A stretch of 64,000 nucleotides of DNA from contig NZ_JAUSUH010000002.1 in the NCBI RefSeq assembly GCF_030813595.1, forward strand, positions 186,001 through 250,000, written 5' to 3'. The notes beneath the pieces are model-generated. The model saw only the letters and a list, made by a program, of their open reading frames with translations, had not been told where the DNA came from and made no database searches. The translations under genes were made by a program, and so were the position numbers. Origin of the DNA: Ancylobacter vacuolatus. GTDB lineage: Bacteria > Pseudomonadota > Alphaproteobacteria > Rhizobiales > Xanthobacteraceae. The first letter of the stretch is position 1, and each line of letters starts with the position of its first letter. Shown in pieces: positions 17,488-26,591 of the stretch.

Positions 17488-19118
17488 ATGGATCGCGGAG
17501 GACACCACGTGTTGCTCGATGCGCTGGGCCTGAACCTCGAACGCCGACCGGATTCCCCACTCTGCCGGCAGATCTATGAAGGGCTCGCGGCTGAAATCCG
17601 TCGGCGGGGCGATCAAGCATGGCCAGCGGCTGCCCTCGACGCGCGACCTCGCCCAGTCGCTCGGCGCCTCGCGCAACACCATCATGCTGGCTTGGAGCAA
17701 CTGGCCGCCGAGGGCTATCTGGAAGGCCTCTCCTGCTCGGGCACCTATGTCTCGCGCGAACCGCCGGCGGAGGTGATCGCACCGGCGGCGCCGCGCATCA
17801 ACCCGGCGATCTGGGCGGCCGGCAGCCTTGACCGCAGTGCGGAGCTGGGCGTGGCGATCGAGGAACCGGAGGACCTGCCCGCTGCGTTCGGCGGCGCCCT
17901 CGCCCATGCGCCGCAGACGCCGCGTCACATGCGCCGGCCGGCGCCATTCCGCTCCAATTTCCCGGCGCTCGACGCCTTTCCGGTAGCGCTCTGGGCCAAG
18001 CTCGCCGCCGATCTCTACCGTCAGCTCGACGCCGATACTGCCAACCACCTCATGGGCGAGGGCGACCCGCAGGGCTACGCGCCATTGCGCGCGGCCATCG
18101 CCGTCATGTCGCCTCGGGGCGTGGCATCGACTGCTCGGCCGACAACATCGTCATCTTTGACGGCGCCCAGCAGGCGATCGACCTCGCCTGCGGGCTGCTG
18201 CTGATGCCGGAGGACGAGGTGATCTGCGAGGACCCCGGCTATGACGGCATCTACGCGTCCACCATCGCCACCGGCGCCACCCCGGTGCCGGTGGCGATGG
18301 GATGCGGACGGGCTTGATGTCGACCGCGAGCTCGCCAGCGCCCCCATGCACGCATGGTCTATGTCTCGCCCTCCAAGCAATTCCCGCTCGGCATGTCGCT
18401 CTCGCTGGAGCGGCGGCAGGCGCTGGTCGACTGGGTGGAGAGAACCGGCGGCTGGATCATCGAGGACGATTACGACAGCGAGTTCCGCTATGCTGGTCGG
18501 CCGCTACCATCGCTCTATGCGCTCGATCGCGGGCGGCACGTGCTCTATCTCGGGACCTTCAGCAAGACCCTGTTTCCCGCCCTGCGGCTCGGCTTCGCCA
18601 TCGTGCCAGGGCCACTGGTGGAGGCCTTCGTCTCGGCGCGCACCGTGGTCGAGCGCTATTCGCCGATCCTCGAACAGGTACTGGTCGCCGGCTTCATGCA
18701 GGAGGGGCATTTCGCCAGTCATGTCCGCAAGATGCGTAAGCTCTACGCCCAGCGCCAGGCGCATCTGCTGGCGCGCGTCGGCGGCCGGCTCGGCGCCTTC
18801 ATGACCGCGCAGCCGACCGACCCAGGCATGGAGATCGTCGCTCGCCTCGCTCCCGGCCTCAGCGCCCGCACCTTGGCCAAGGCGGCGGCGCGGGCGGGGC
18901 TGGAGATCATGCCGCTCTCGGCATTGGCGCGGCACCCGGACACGGATGTGGACGACTACAGAACCCCCGGCTTCAGCCCGTTCGCGCCCCGGCAGATCGA
19001 TGAGGGGGTTGAGCGCTTGCGCAAGGTGCTGCTGGAGCTCAACGGCGCCAACGCACCGACCAGCGGCCATGAAGGAGACGGCCGGAACAGTCCGACCGTC
19101 TCCGGAGAGCTTACTTAG
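17488..19118 (+). pseudogene. MocR/PdxR-type GntR-aminotransferase regulator, broken by several frameshifts
   Basis: The pieces align end to end with a MocR regulator of about 500 residues, but the frame changes at least five times. Frame 1 carries the N-terminus (LERRPDSPLCRQIYEGLAAEI). Frame 2 carries the winged helix (KHGQRLPSTRDLAQSLGASRNTI, about 17610-17690). Frame 1 resumes with LEQLAAEGYLEGL to about 18110. Frame 3 carries DNIVIFDGAQQAIDLACGLL, frame 1 a short DADGLDVDREL, and frame 3 the last 254 codons. These include the PLP lysine in LYLGTFSKTLFPALRLG. MocR proteins sense PLP-linked amines and regulate transport or catabolic genes. The adjoining aminotransferase and permease relics probably were its targets. 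Its 3' end overlaps the convergent binding-protein gene by eight bases. Confidence 0.85.
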
Positions 19119-20124
19119 CCTTCGCCTTGGCGAGGAAGGAGCCGTCGAAGGTCTTGGAGAGGTCGATCTTCGCCGGGTCGATCTTCGGGTCGGTGGTGGT
19201 GATGAGGTTCAGCGCGCTCTTCATGCTGGCCTCGTCAATGTTGCCATCGGTCGAATAGGATTCACGCGAGGCGTTGAATGCCTTGATGTACAGGCCCTTG
19301 TCGCCGAGCCAGTACTCCTGGGGAACCGTCGCCGCCACCTCTTCGGGCGTCGCCTTCTCCAGCCATTTCAGCGTCCGGTAGAAGGCGTTGGTGAGCGCCT
19401 GCACCGTGTTCGGGTTGGCCTTGATGAAGCTCTCCTTGAAATAGAGCACGGCGGCCGGGTTTTGGCCGCCGAACACCGCCTCGGTGCCGGCCGTGGTGCG
19501 GGTGTCGACAAGCACCGTCAGCTCGCCCATGTCCTGCAGCTTGGAGATGACCGGGTCGAGATGCGAGATGGCGTCGATCTCGCCCTTCTGCATCGCCGCC
19601 ACCGCCGAGGCGCCGCTGCCCACGCCGATGAAGGAGGCGTCGTCGGCGGACATGCCGTTCTTCATCATCAGGTACTGCACGAGGATATAGGTGGAGGAGC
19701 CCGGCGCTGTGACGCCGATCTTGGCGCCCTTGAGGTCGGCCACGGACTTGATCGTGTCCGCGTTGCGCTTGCTCACGCCCACCACGATGCCGGGATAGCG
19801 GCCGAGATCGATAACGGCGCGGATGTCCTGCTTCTTGTCCTGCATGCGGATCGTGTGCTCATAGGCACCGGTGACCGCATCAACCGAGCCGCCGATCAGC
19901 GCCTGCAACGACTTGGAGCCGCCGCCGAAATCGTTGATCTCGACGGTCAGGCCCTCATCCTTGAAGTAGCCGAGCCGCTCCGCCAGCGTCAGCGGTAGAT
20001 AGTAGAGCAGCGGCTTGCCGCCGACCCCCAGCGTCAGGTTCGGCTTCTCGATCTCGCCGGCCTGCACCGCGCCGAAGGCGGGAATGAGCAAGCACGCCGC
20101 CAGCAGCAGGGTACGCATCTTCAT
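19111..20124 (-). CDS. NitT/TauT-type ABC transporter substrate-binding protein
   Basis: 337 residues with a Sec signal peptide (MKMRTLLLAACLLIPAFGAVQAG). The mature region has the SsuA/NMT1-like pattern: YYLPLTLAERLGYFKDEGLTVEINDFGGGSKSLQALIGGSVDAVTGAYEHTI, then LKGAKIGVTAPGSSTYILVQYLM. It delivers a ligand to the permease and ATPase genes that precede it in the same operon. Because the operon also encodes a CoA-transferase and an HMG-CoA-lyase-like enzyme, the ligand is likely an organic acid rather than a sulfonate or nitrate; that is inference. Confidence 0.9.
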   Translation of the reverse strand: MKMRTLLLAACLLIPAFGAVQAGEIEKPNLTLGVGGKPLLYYLPLTLAERLGYFKDEGLTVEINDFGGGSKSLQALIGGSVDAVTGAYEHTIRMQDKKQDIRAVIDLGRYPGIVVGVSKRNADTIKSVADLKGAKIGVTAPGSSTYILVQYLMMKNGMSADDASFIGVGSGASAVAAMQKGEIDAISHLDPVISKLQDMGELTVLVDTRTTAGTEAVFGGQNPAAVLYFKESFIKANPNTVQALTNAFYRTLKWLEKATPEEVAATVPQEYWLGDKGLYIKAFNASRESYSTDGNIDEASMKSALNLITTTDPKIDPAKIDLSKTFDGSFLAKAKAK

Positions 20125-20151
20125 GGCATGTCCTCCCGTTTGTTGTGTTTG

Positions 20152-20946
20152 TCAGTTCTGTTCGCTCGCCGCCTGCGGGCGCCACACCAGCAGGCGCTTC
20201 TCCACCCGCGTCACGAACCAGTCGATGACGAGCACGAAGGCAGCGAGGATGAACATGCCGGCGAACACGCCGGTCACGTCGAACACGCCCTCGGCCTGGT
20301 GGATGAGATAGCCCAGTCCGGCGGACGAGCCGAGATATTCGCCCACCACCGCGCCAACCAGCGCGAAACCCACCGCCGTGTGCAGCGAGGAAAACATCCA
20401 CGACATGGCGGAGGGCCAGTACACGTTGCGGAACAGCTGGCGCTCGTTCATGCCCATCATCCGGGCATTGGCGAGCACCACGGGGCTCACTTCCTTCACG
20501 CCCTGATAGACGTTGAAGAACACGATGAAGAATACCAGCGTCACCCCCAGCGCCACTTTCGACCAGATGCCAAGGCCAAGCCACAGCATGAAGATCGGCG
20601 CCAGCACCACGCGCGGCAGGGCGTTGACCATCTTCACATAGGGGTCGAATACCGCCGCGACCACAGGCTTGCGCGCGAACCAGAAGCCGATGACGACGCC
20701 GCCGATGGCGCCGATGAGAAAGGCCAGCACGGTCTCGGTCAGCGTGATCCAGAGATGCTTCCAGATCGTGCCGGAGACGAACAGCTCGACCACCCGGGAG
20801 AGCACGTCCCCGGGCTTGGAGAAGAAGAATTCGGGCAGCAGATAGTCGCCGCCGATCGGCACCGTCGCCCCGACCTGCCAGACGGCGAGCGCCGCCACAG
20901 CGACGAGGATCTGCAAAAAGAGCAGCTTGGCGGGATGCAGCTTCAT
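20152..20946 (-). CDS. NitT/TauT-type ABC transporter permease
   Basis: 264 residues, about six membrane helices, SsuC/TauC class. The EAA-type loop is seen as SPVVLANARMMGMNERQLFRNVYWPSAM. The C-terminus extends about 15 polar residues beyond the last helix. The ATG overlaps the ATPase stop by four bases (20943-20946). The 27-base gap to the binding-protein gene implies one transcript. Confidence 0.92.
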   Translation of the reverse strand: MKLHPAKLLFLQILVAVAALAVWQVGATVPIGGDYLLPEFFFSKPGDVLSRVVELFVSGTIWKHLWITLTETVLAFLIGAIGGVVIGFWFARKPVVAAVFDPYVKMVNALPRVVLAPIFMLWLGLGIWSKVALGVTLVFFIVFFNVYQGVKEVSPVVLANARMMGMNERQLFRNVYWPSAMSWMFSSLHTAVGFALVGAVVGEYLGSSAGLGYLIHQAEGVFDVTGVFAGMFILAAFVLVIDWFVTRVEKRLLVWRPQAASEQN

Positions 20947-21821
20947 GAGGAGACCTCCACGCCGTCCATGTCGTCGCCATAGGTTTTGGCGACTTCGGTC
21001 TTGAGCTGGTTCCAGATCGTCCGGTGCAGTTCGTGGAAGCGTGGGTCGAGCCGGATTTCGGCCGCGTCGCGCGGGCGGGCGAGGTCGATCGGGTAGTCGC
21101 CGATGATGCGCGCCTCCGGGCCGGCGGACATGATGACCACGCGATCGGACAGCGCGATCGCCTCTTCGAGGTCATGAGTGACGAACATCACCGCCTTGCG
21201 GTCCTGCGCCCAGAGCCGCAGCAGCAGCGTGCCCATGATCTGCCGCGTCTGCGCGTCGAGCGGCCCGAACGGCTCGTCCATAAGCAGGATTTTCGGCTGG
21301 CGGATCAGCATCTGGGCCAGCGCCACGCGCTTTCTCTGGCCGCCGGAAAGCTCATGCGGGTAGCGCTCGGTGAAGCGGGCGAGTCCCACCCGCTTCAGCC
21401 AGTCCTGCGCCTGCGCGTGAGCCTGCGCGCGCGCCATGCCGCCGATCTCCAGCGCAATCGCCACATTGTCGAGCGCCGTTTTCCACGGCATCAGCGCGTC
21501 CTGCTGAAAGAGGTAGCCCGCGCGTGCATTGAGGCCGATCAGCTTCTCGCCGAAGATAGACACCGTGCCGCCCGCCGGCGCCAGCAGGCCCGCCGTGGCG
21601 TTCAGCAGCGTGGACTTGCCGCAGCCGGTCGGGCCGACAATGGCGACGAACTCGCCCTCGCGCATATGCAGCGAGGTCGGCGCCACCGCGTTGAACACCG
21701 GCCGACCCTTGACGGCGAAGCTGATGGCGATGTCGTCCAGCGCCACCGCCAGCGAGGCCCCCGCGTGCGGTGCCTCGGCGGTCGTCGCCCTCGCAGCGGC
21801 GTTCATGGTCTCTCCTGCCAT
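20943..21821 (-). CDS. NitT/TauT-type ABC transporter ATPase
   Basis: 292 residues. Walker A is GPTGCGKST, signature LSGGQRKRVALAQML, Walker B ILLMDEPFGPLDAQTR, switch histidine VTHDLEEAI. There is an N-terminal extension of about 25 Ala-rich residues before VALDDIAISF, and the C-terminal region after the core is long (about 60 residues) as in several NitT/TauT ATPases. It lies nine bases downstream of the lyase gene. Confidence 0.92.
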   Translation of the reverse strand: MAGETMNAAARATTAEAPHAGASLAVALDDIAISFAVKGRPVFNAVAPTSLHMREGEFVAIVGPTGCGKSTLLNATAGLLAPAGGTVSIFGEKLIGLNARAGYLFQQDALMPWKTALDNVAIALEIGGMARAQAHAQAQDWLKRVGLARFTERYPHELSGGQRKRVALAQMLIRQPKILLMDEPFGPLDAQTRQIMGTLLLRLWAQDRKAVMFVTHDLEEAIALSDRVVIMSAGPEARIIGDYPIDLARPRDAAEIRLDPRFHELHRTIWNQLKTEVAKTYGDDMDGVEVSS

Positions 21822-21830
21822 CCTGTGGTC

Positions 21831-22793
21831 CTACTGTGCGGCGCGCAGATGCGCCGGCACGGGGTGAAGGTCGCCGCTGCGCCCGGCCTTGGCGACTTGT
21901 CCGGGAATGTCGTGGCCGAGCAGCGCCGGCAGGCTGCGCGCCAGCGCGAGCAGGGCGGAAAGGTCGACCCCGGTTTCGACGCCCATCGCCTCCAGCATGT
22001 GGACGAGGTCCTCGGTAGAGATATTGCCGGTCGCGCCGGGTGCGAAGGGACAGCCGCCAATGCCGCCGAGCGAGGCGTCGAAGCGGTCGGCCCCGGCCTC
22101 CAGCGCGGCGAGCACATTGGCGAGGCCCATGCCGCGCGTATTGTGGAAATGCAGCGTCAGGGGTACGCCGCCGCCGAAACGAGCGCGAAATGCGCTGACC
22201 AGCGCGAAGACCTGGCGCGGATTTGCCATCCCCGTTGTATCGGCGAGCGTCACCGACTGCAGCCCGGCCGCCAGATAGGCTTCCGCGAGATCAAGCACCC
22301 GCTCCACCGGCTGCACGCCCTCGAACGGACAGCCGAAGGCCGTGGCGATGGAGCCATTGAGCGTCGCCGCCGTGCCGGCCGCCGCCACAATGGCGCGGAA
22401 ACCTTCCAGCGACTGCGCGGGTGTCATCCGCATATTGGCGAGGTTATGCGTCTCGCTCACCGAAAGGACGAGGTTCAGCTCATCCATCCCGGCCTCCAGC
22501 GCCGCCTCGGCGCCGCGCAGATTCGGCACCAGCGCTACATAGGTCACCTCAGGCCGGCGCTGGATGGCGCGCGCCACCTCCCCCGCATCGGCGAGGTTCG
22601 GCACGGCCCGCGGCGAGACGAAAGAAGTGACCTCGATCTTGGCCACGCCGGTTTGCGACAGCGCATCGATGAGCGCCACCTTATCCTCGGCCGGCAGGAA
22701 GCGCGGCTCGATCTGCAGCCCGTCGCGTGTCACCACCTCCTGGATGAACACATGCGAGGGCAGGTCTGCGCCACGGATGGCTGGGACGATCAC
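21831..22793 (-). CDS. Hydroxymethylglutaryl-CoA lyase-family enzyme
   Basis: 320 residues, TIM-barrel of the DRE/HMGL group. Markers are EVVTRDGLQIEP (metal and substrate Arg-Asp), VTSFVSPRAVPNLAD, LHFHNTRGMGLANVLAAL (metal histidines) and the catalytic-cysteine signature GGIGGCPFAPGATGNISTEDLVHML. The family cleaves 3-hydroxy-3-methylglutaryl-CoA or related acyl-CoAs such as citramalyl-CoA to acetyl-CoA plus a keto acid. The start overlaps the upstream CoA-transferase stop by four bases, suggesting the two act in sequence: activation of a branched hydroxy acid, then cleavage. Confidence 0.9.
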   Translation of the reverse strand: MIVPAIRGADLPSHVFIQEVVTRDGLQIEPRFLPAEDKVALIDALSQTGVAKIEVTSFVSPRAVPNLADAGEVARAIQRRPEVTYVALVPNLRGAEAALEAGMDELNLVLSVSETHNLANMRMTPAQSLEGFRAIVAAAGTAATLNGSIATAFGCPFEGVQPVERVLDLAEAYLAAGLQSVTLADTTGMANPRQVFALVSAFRARFGGGVPLTLHFHNTRGMGLANVLAALEAGADRFDASLGGIGGCPFAPGATGNISTEDLVHMLEAMGVETGVDLSALLALARSLPALLGHDIPGQVAKAGRSGDLHPVPAHLRAAQ

Positions 22794-24049
22794 GGCATCC
22801 CTCCCGCGCCGGGTTCGCTCACCACCGTACCTTTGGCGACAGCCCCGTTGGCCACCAGCGCCTCGATCTCCGCCTCGTCATAGCCAAGCGTGGCAAGCAC
22901 CGTGGCCGTGTGCTCGCCGAGCGCCGGCCCGAGCCAGTTCACCGCGCCGGGCGTCTCGGAAAGCTTCGGCACGATGCCGGGCATCTTCACGCTCAGCCCG
23001 TCCGGCAAAGTGGAGGGCAGGATCATGTCGCGGGCGAGATATTGCGGGTCGTCCACAATGTCGGCCACCGAATAGATGCGGCCATTCGGCACCTCGGCAC
23101 GGTCCAGCGCTGCCGTCACCTCGTCGAGCGAGTGCCGGCTGGTCCAGGCGGTAATCGCCGCGTCGATCTCCTCGACATGGCGGACCCGCCCGTCATTGGA
23201 GGCCAGGCGCGGGTCGCCGCCGAGATCCTCGCGTCCGATCGTGCCCATGAGCCGGCGGAAGATGCCGTCGCCATTGCCGGCGACGATGACATAGGTCCCC
23301 TCGGCGGTAGGATAGGAGTTCGAGGGCGCGATGCCCGGTAGCGCTCCCCCCGAACGGGTACGCACGAAGTCGAAGGCGTCGAACTCCGGGACCAGGCTTT
23401 CCATCATGTTGAAGACGCTCTCGAACAGCGAGACGTCGACCACCTGGCCGGTGCCGCGCCCGGACTTGATGTGAATGAGCGCCATCAGCGCCCCCATCAC
23501 CGCGTGCAGGGCGGCGAGCGAATCGCCGATGCTGATGCCGGTGCGCGCCGGCGGCCGGTCCGGCTCGCCCGTGGTGAAGCGCATGCCGCCCATTGCCTCG
23601 CCCACGGCGCCGAAGCCGGGCCGCTCGCGATAGGGCCCGTCCTGGCCGAATCCGGAAATGCGGACCATGACGAGGGTGGGATTGATCGCCTTCAGCGCGT
23701 CCCAGCCCAGTCCCCAGCGCTCCAGTGTGCCCGGACGGAAATTCTCGATCAGCACATCGGCGTCGCGCACAAGGCGGCGCACCACCTCCTGCCCCTCTTG
23801 CAGGCGCATGTTGATGGCGACGGACTTCTTGTTGCGCGACTGCAGGTACCACCAGAGCGAGGTGCCCTCGTGCAGCTTGCGCCATTTGCGCAAGGGATCG
23901 CCTTCGCCCGGCGCCTCGACCTTGATGACCTCGGCGCCGAACTCCGCCATCAGCCGCGCGGCGAAAGGCGCGGCGATGAGGTTGCCGAGCTCGATCACAC
24001 GGATGCCGCTCAGCGGCCCCTCAGCGGGACCCTGCCGGGAAGCTTCCAT
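22790..24049 (-). CDS. Family III (CaiB/BaiF) CoA-transferase, first gene of importer operon
   Basis: 419 residues with the usual N-terminal pattern GIRVIELGNLIAAPFAARLMAEFGAEVIKVEAPGEGDPLRKW and RNKKSVAINM. At the position of the catalytic aspartate (GxDxxxQ in most members) it has G145-F-G147-AVG-E151, so Asp is replaced by Gly and a Glu occurs four residues on. This variant is, from memory, typical of a subgroup containing the GDSLAALH block seen here. It starts the operon with the HMGL-type lyase and NitT/TauT importer. The acid substrate is unknown. Confidence 0.88.
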   Translation of the reverse strand: MEASRQGPAEGPLSGIRVIELGNLIAAPFAARLMAEFGAEVIKVEAPGEGDPLRKWRKLHEGTSLWWYLQSRNKKSVAINMRLQEGQEVVRRLVRDADVLIENFRPGTLERWGLGWDALKAINPTLVMVRISGFGQDGPYRERPGFGAVGEAMGGMRFTTGEPDRPPARTGISIGDSLAALHAVMGALMALIHIKSGRGTGQVVDVSLFESVFNMMESLVPEFDAFDFVRTRSGGALPGIAPSNSYPTAEGTYVIVAGNGDGIFRRLMGTIGREDLGGDPRLASNDGRVRHVEEIDAAITAWTSRHSLDEVTAALDRAEVPNGRIYSVADIVDDPQYLARDMILPSTLPDGLSVKMPGIVPKLSETPGAVNWLGPALGEHTATVLATLGYDEAEIEALVANGAVAKGTVVSEPGAGGMP

Positions 24050-24199
24050 CGCAGGCGCTCCTCACACGTCGTTTTCTCGTTCTATCGGCCGAAAGAGACC
24101 GAGGGTCCACCCCTCTTTAGGCAAAGATCGGCAGTGAGACCAGTGTGGGAGGCTGCCGGAAGGCCCCGCGCGCCGTGGCGCGCAGGGCTGCGAAGCAGC

Positions 24200-26482
24200 T
24201 CAGAACGAGACGGTCAGCCGGGCATTGAAGGAGCGGCCCGGCCCGGCCACGCCATAGCCCCAGGCCGGCGAGGTGCCCATCATCGAGGAGACCTGGTAGT
24301 TCACCAGATTGGCGCCGCCGAGCGGCAGGTCGTACTCGGTGTCGAACAGGTTCTCGATGCCGAGGTCCAGCTTGAACGGGCCCCGCTGGTAGCTGGTGCG
24401 CAGGTTGAACAGCGCATAGGCATCTGTCTCCAGCTCGTTATGCACCTCGCTGACCTCGGTCTTGGCCCCGACCAGTTGCACCTCGGCGGTGGTCGTCCAG
24501 TTGCCGAGGATGTGGTCGAGTGCCAGCGTCGCGTTAACAGGCATGATGTGGTACAGATTTACCCCGTCAACCCGCTGCCCGCGCACGAAGTTCAGGTTGC
24601 CACGGAACACGCCTTTGCCATAGGTCGGGTTCTCCCAGAGGTCGAGCCGCCCGTCGATGTTCACGCCATAGAGATAGGCGTTGTAATTGGCGAATTGCAG
24701 ATACACGAAACCTTCGGTGGCGGTGAGGTTGTCCGGCAGGTTGGCCAGGCACCCCGGCAGGGCGCAGCGGCGCACGTCGATGTAATCCTCCACATAGCTG
24801 GCATAGGGCGACACCCGCACCTCCCACGCCTTGCGCACCGGGTCGCGCCAGGTGGCAGTGAGGCTCGCCGTATGGGCTTTCTCCGGCTCAAGGTCGATGT
24901 TGCCGACATAGCCGTTGCCGTCGCCGAACCAGCCAATCATGTTCATCGCCATGGCGTTGGTCGACCAGGAATAGCGCTCGTAGAGATTGGGCGAGCGGGT
25001 CTTGCGGGCGAGCCCGATATCGAGCTGTCGCGCCTCGTCCGGCTGGTAGCGCAGGATCGCCGAGCCATCGATGTTGATATCGGTGCGGGCATGGTCCAGC
25101 GCGTTGAAGGCGGCGGCATTGGCGCCGTACATCATCTCGTTGTAGCCCTGCACGTCGCCGGTGTTCATCCACACCACGTCGCTGCGCGCGCCGAGAATGG
25201 CGGTCCACTGCTGCGAGAGCGCGCGCTCCCACTCGGCAAACACGCCGACGCGCAGACGCTGGCCGTCATTGATGTTCCAGAACGTGTCCGGTCCCATCAT
25301 CATCGAGCCCTCGACCGGCGGCCACCAGTCGTCGAGCTGGTTGTAGTAGAGCTCGTTGCCGATCCGCACGATGTCCCGGTCCGTCGGCTCAAGCGTGCCG
25401 GCGACGCGGTAGCCCATGTCACTGGCCTGTGTGTCCATCGGCATGTCGCCGGTCTTGTCAAACGCGATGAAGCCCATGGTGTGGCGCACATTGTTGTAGA
25501 AGGCGTTCGCTTCCAGCTGGCCCCACTCGAAGTTCTTCTCAAGAGCACCGTTGACGAAGAGGCTCTTATTATCAACCATATCCATGTATTGATTGACATA
25601 GCCTTGGTAAGGAATGAACTGCCCGCCGAGCTGGAAGGTCACGAGGCCGTCGTCCAGCTTGCGCGATAGGCTCAGGGCGTGGTTCTGCGTCTCGTACATC
25701 GTCGATTTGATGGTCGTGCCATTGCCAGACTTGTAGTCGTCGGCCTGCACCCATCCGCCGGTATAGTTGACGCTGCCGACGTCATTGGCCGCGTTCAGGT
25801 TCACGTCGACGCCGACGACATTGCCATTGCTGCGATAGTACCCGGACACGCTGCCGGAGAAGACCACTTCCGGCGTTTCGGCGAAGGTCGGGGGCGCGAC
25901 GGTCACGTCAATGCGCGCCCCGGTATAGTCGCCGCCAAGGCTGACCGGCGCGGTGCCGGAATAGACCTTCAACTGCCCGATCATCGCCGGGTTCACATAG
26001 GAGAGCGGCGGATTCATCATGTTCGGGCAGGCCGGGCCGAATAGCATGCCGTCGATGGACACCTGCACTTGGTCGGCGCTCATGCCGTTGACCGCCGGTA
26101 GGCTCGACACCCCGCCCGCGCCCCAGAAGGCGCCGCCGGGCACAGCATCGATGAGCGAGCCGGAATCACTGGTCCACAGCGTGGCGTTATTGGCCTCGAT
26201 GGCGGAAATGGTGCCGGTATCGGCGGGAACGAACCCCTCATAGCTGATATCCAGCGGGCCGGTCGCAGCAACGCCGTCCGCCGGACGGACCACGGTAACA
26301 GTGGGCAGCTGCTCGCCGGCCATCATGTCGGGGACGGCATCCTGCGCGTGAGCGGGCGCGATCAGCGCGGGAATGCACAGCAGGGCAGCGACCGGGCCAG
26401 CCAACGCCGTCGACCGACGCAGCAGGGAGCGGCAGGGTGGACGCCATGACGGCGTGCGCGAAGACAGAATCGGGGACTGCAT
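24200..26482 (-). CDS. TonB-dependent outer-membrane metal receptor, OprC/NosA copper type
   Basis: A 760-residue outer-membrane barrel with a long signal region (to about residue 46, AHAQD), plug domain (about 55-200) and a C-terminal FNARLTVSF ending in Phe, typical of porin-type barrels. The plug has QVSIDGMLFGPACPNMMNPPLSYVNP: Cys152-x3-Met156. The barrel has H334-T-M336 in NNVRHTMGFIAF. These match the CxxxM and HxM copper ligands reported for Pseudomonas OprC (Cys143/Met147, His323/Met325). It lies third behind a cobalamin riboswitch, after a CbiM-like permease and a DUF2946-like protein, so cobalt as well as copper must be considered as the cargo. The identity of the fold is firm and the metal uncertain. 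Confidence 0.88.
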   Translation of the reverse strand: MQSPILSSRTPSWRPPCRSLLRRSTALAGPVAALLCIPALIAPAHAQDAVPDMMAGEQLPTVTVVRPADGVAATGPLDISYEGFVPADTGTISAIEANNATLWTSDSGSLIDAVPGGAFWGAGGVSSLPAVNGMSADQVQVSIDGMLFGPACPNMMNPPLSYVNPAMIGQLKVYSGTAPVSLGGDYTGARIDVTVAPPTFAETPEVVFSGSVSGYYRSNGNVVGVDVNLNAANDVGSVNYTGGWVQADDYKSGNGTTIKSTMYETQNHALSLSRKLDDGLVTFQLGGQFIPYQGYVNQYMDMVDNKSLFVNGALEKNFEWGQLEANAFYNNVRHTMGFIAFDKTGDMPMDTQASDMGYRVAGTLEPTDRDIVRIGNELYYNQLDDWWPPVEGSMMMGPDTFWNINDGQRLRVGVFAEWERALSQQWTAILGARSDVVWMNTGDVQGYNEMMYGANAAAFNALDHARTDINIDGSAILRYQPDEARQLDIGLARKTRSPNLYERYSWSTNAMAMNMIGWFGDGNGYVGNIDLEPEKAHTASLTATWRDPVRKAWEVRVSPYASYVEDYIDVRRCALPGCLANLPDNLTATEGFVYLQFANYNAYLYGVNIDGRLDLWENPTYGKGVFRGNLNFVRGQRVDGVNLYHIMPVNATLALDHILGNWTTTAEVQLVGAKTEVSEVHNELETDAYALFNLRTSYQRGPFKLDLGIENLFDTEYDLPLGGANLVNYQVSSMMGTSPAWGYGVAGPGRSFNARLTVSF

Positions 26483-26591
26483 GGCGTTTCCATCGGTCTG
26501 CGGAACACACCTGCCGATAGGCGCGCCGAACGGCGGGACCCTGGGCGGTTCCGGTTTTCAGAAGAAGGCGCTGCGCGAGGCGGCGCCGTTG

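Noticed and set aside
23471-25669. Long open frame of 732 codons on the plus strand
   Set aside because: It lies opposite the CoA-transferase and TonB receptor genes, whose products are clear; its sequence is His/Arg/Val-rich and without homology. High G+C makes such antisense frames common. The same holds for 21024-22883, 41714-43726, 43411-44922 and 45326-47131.
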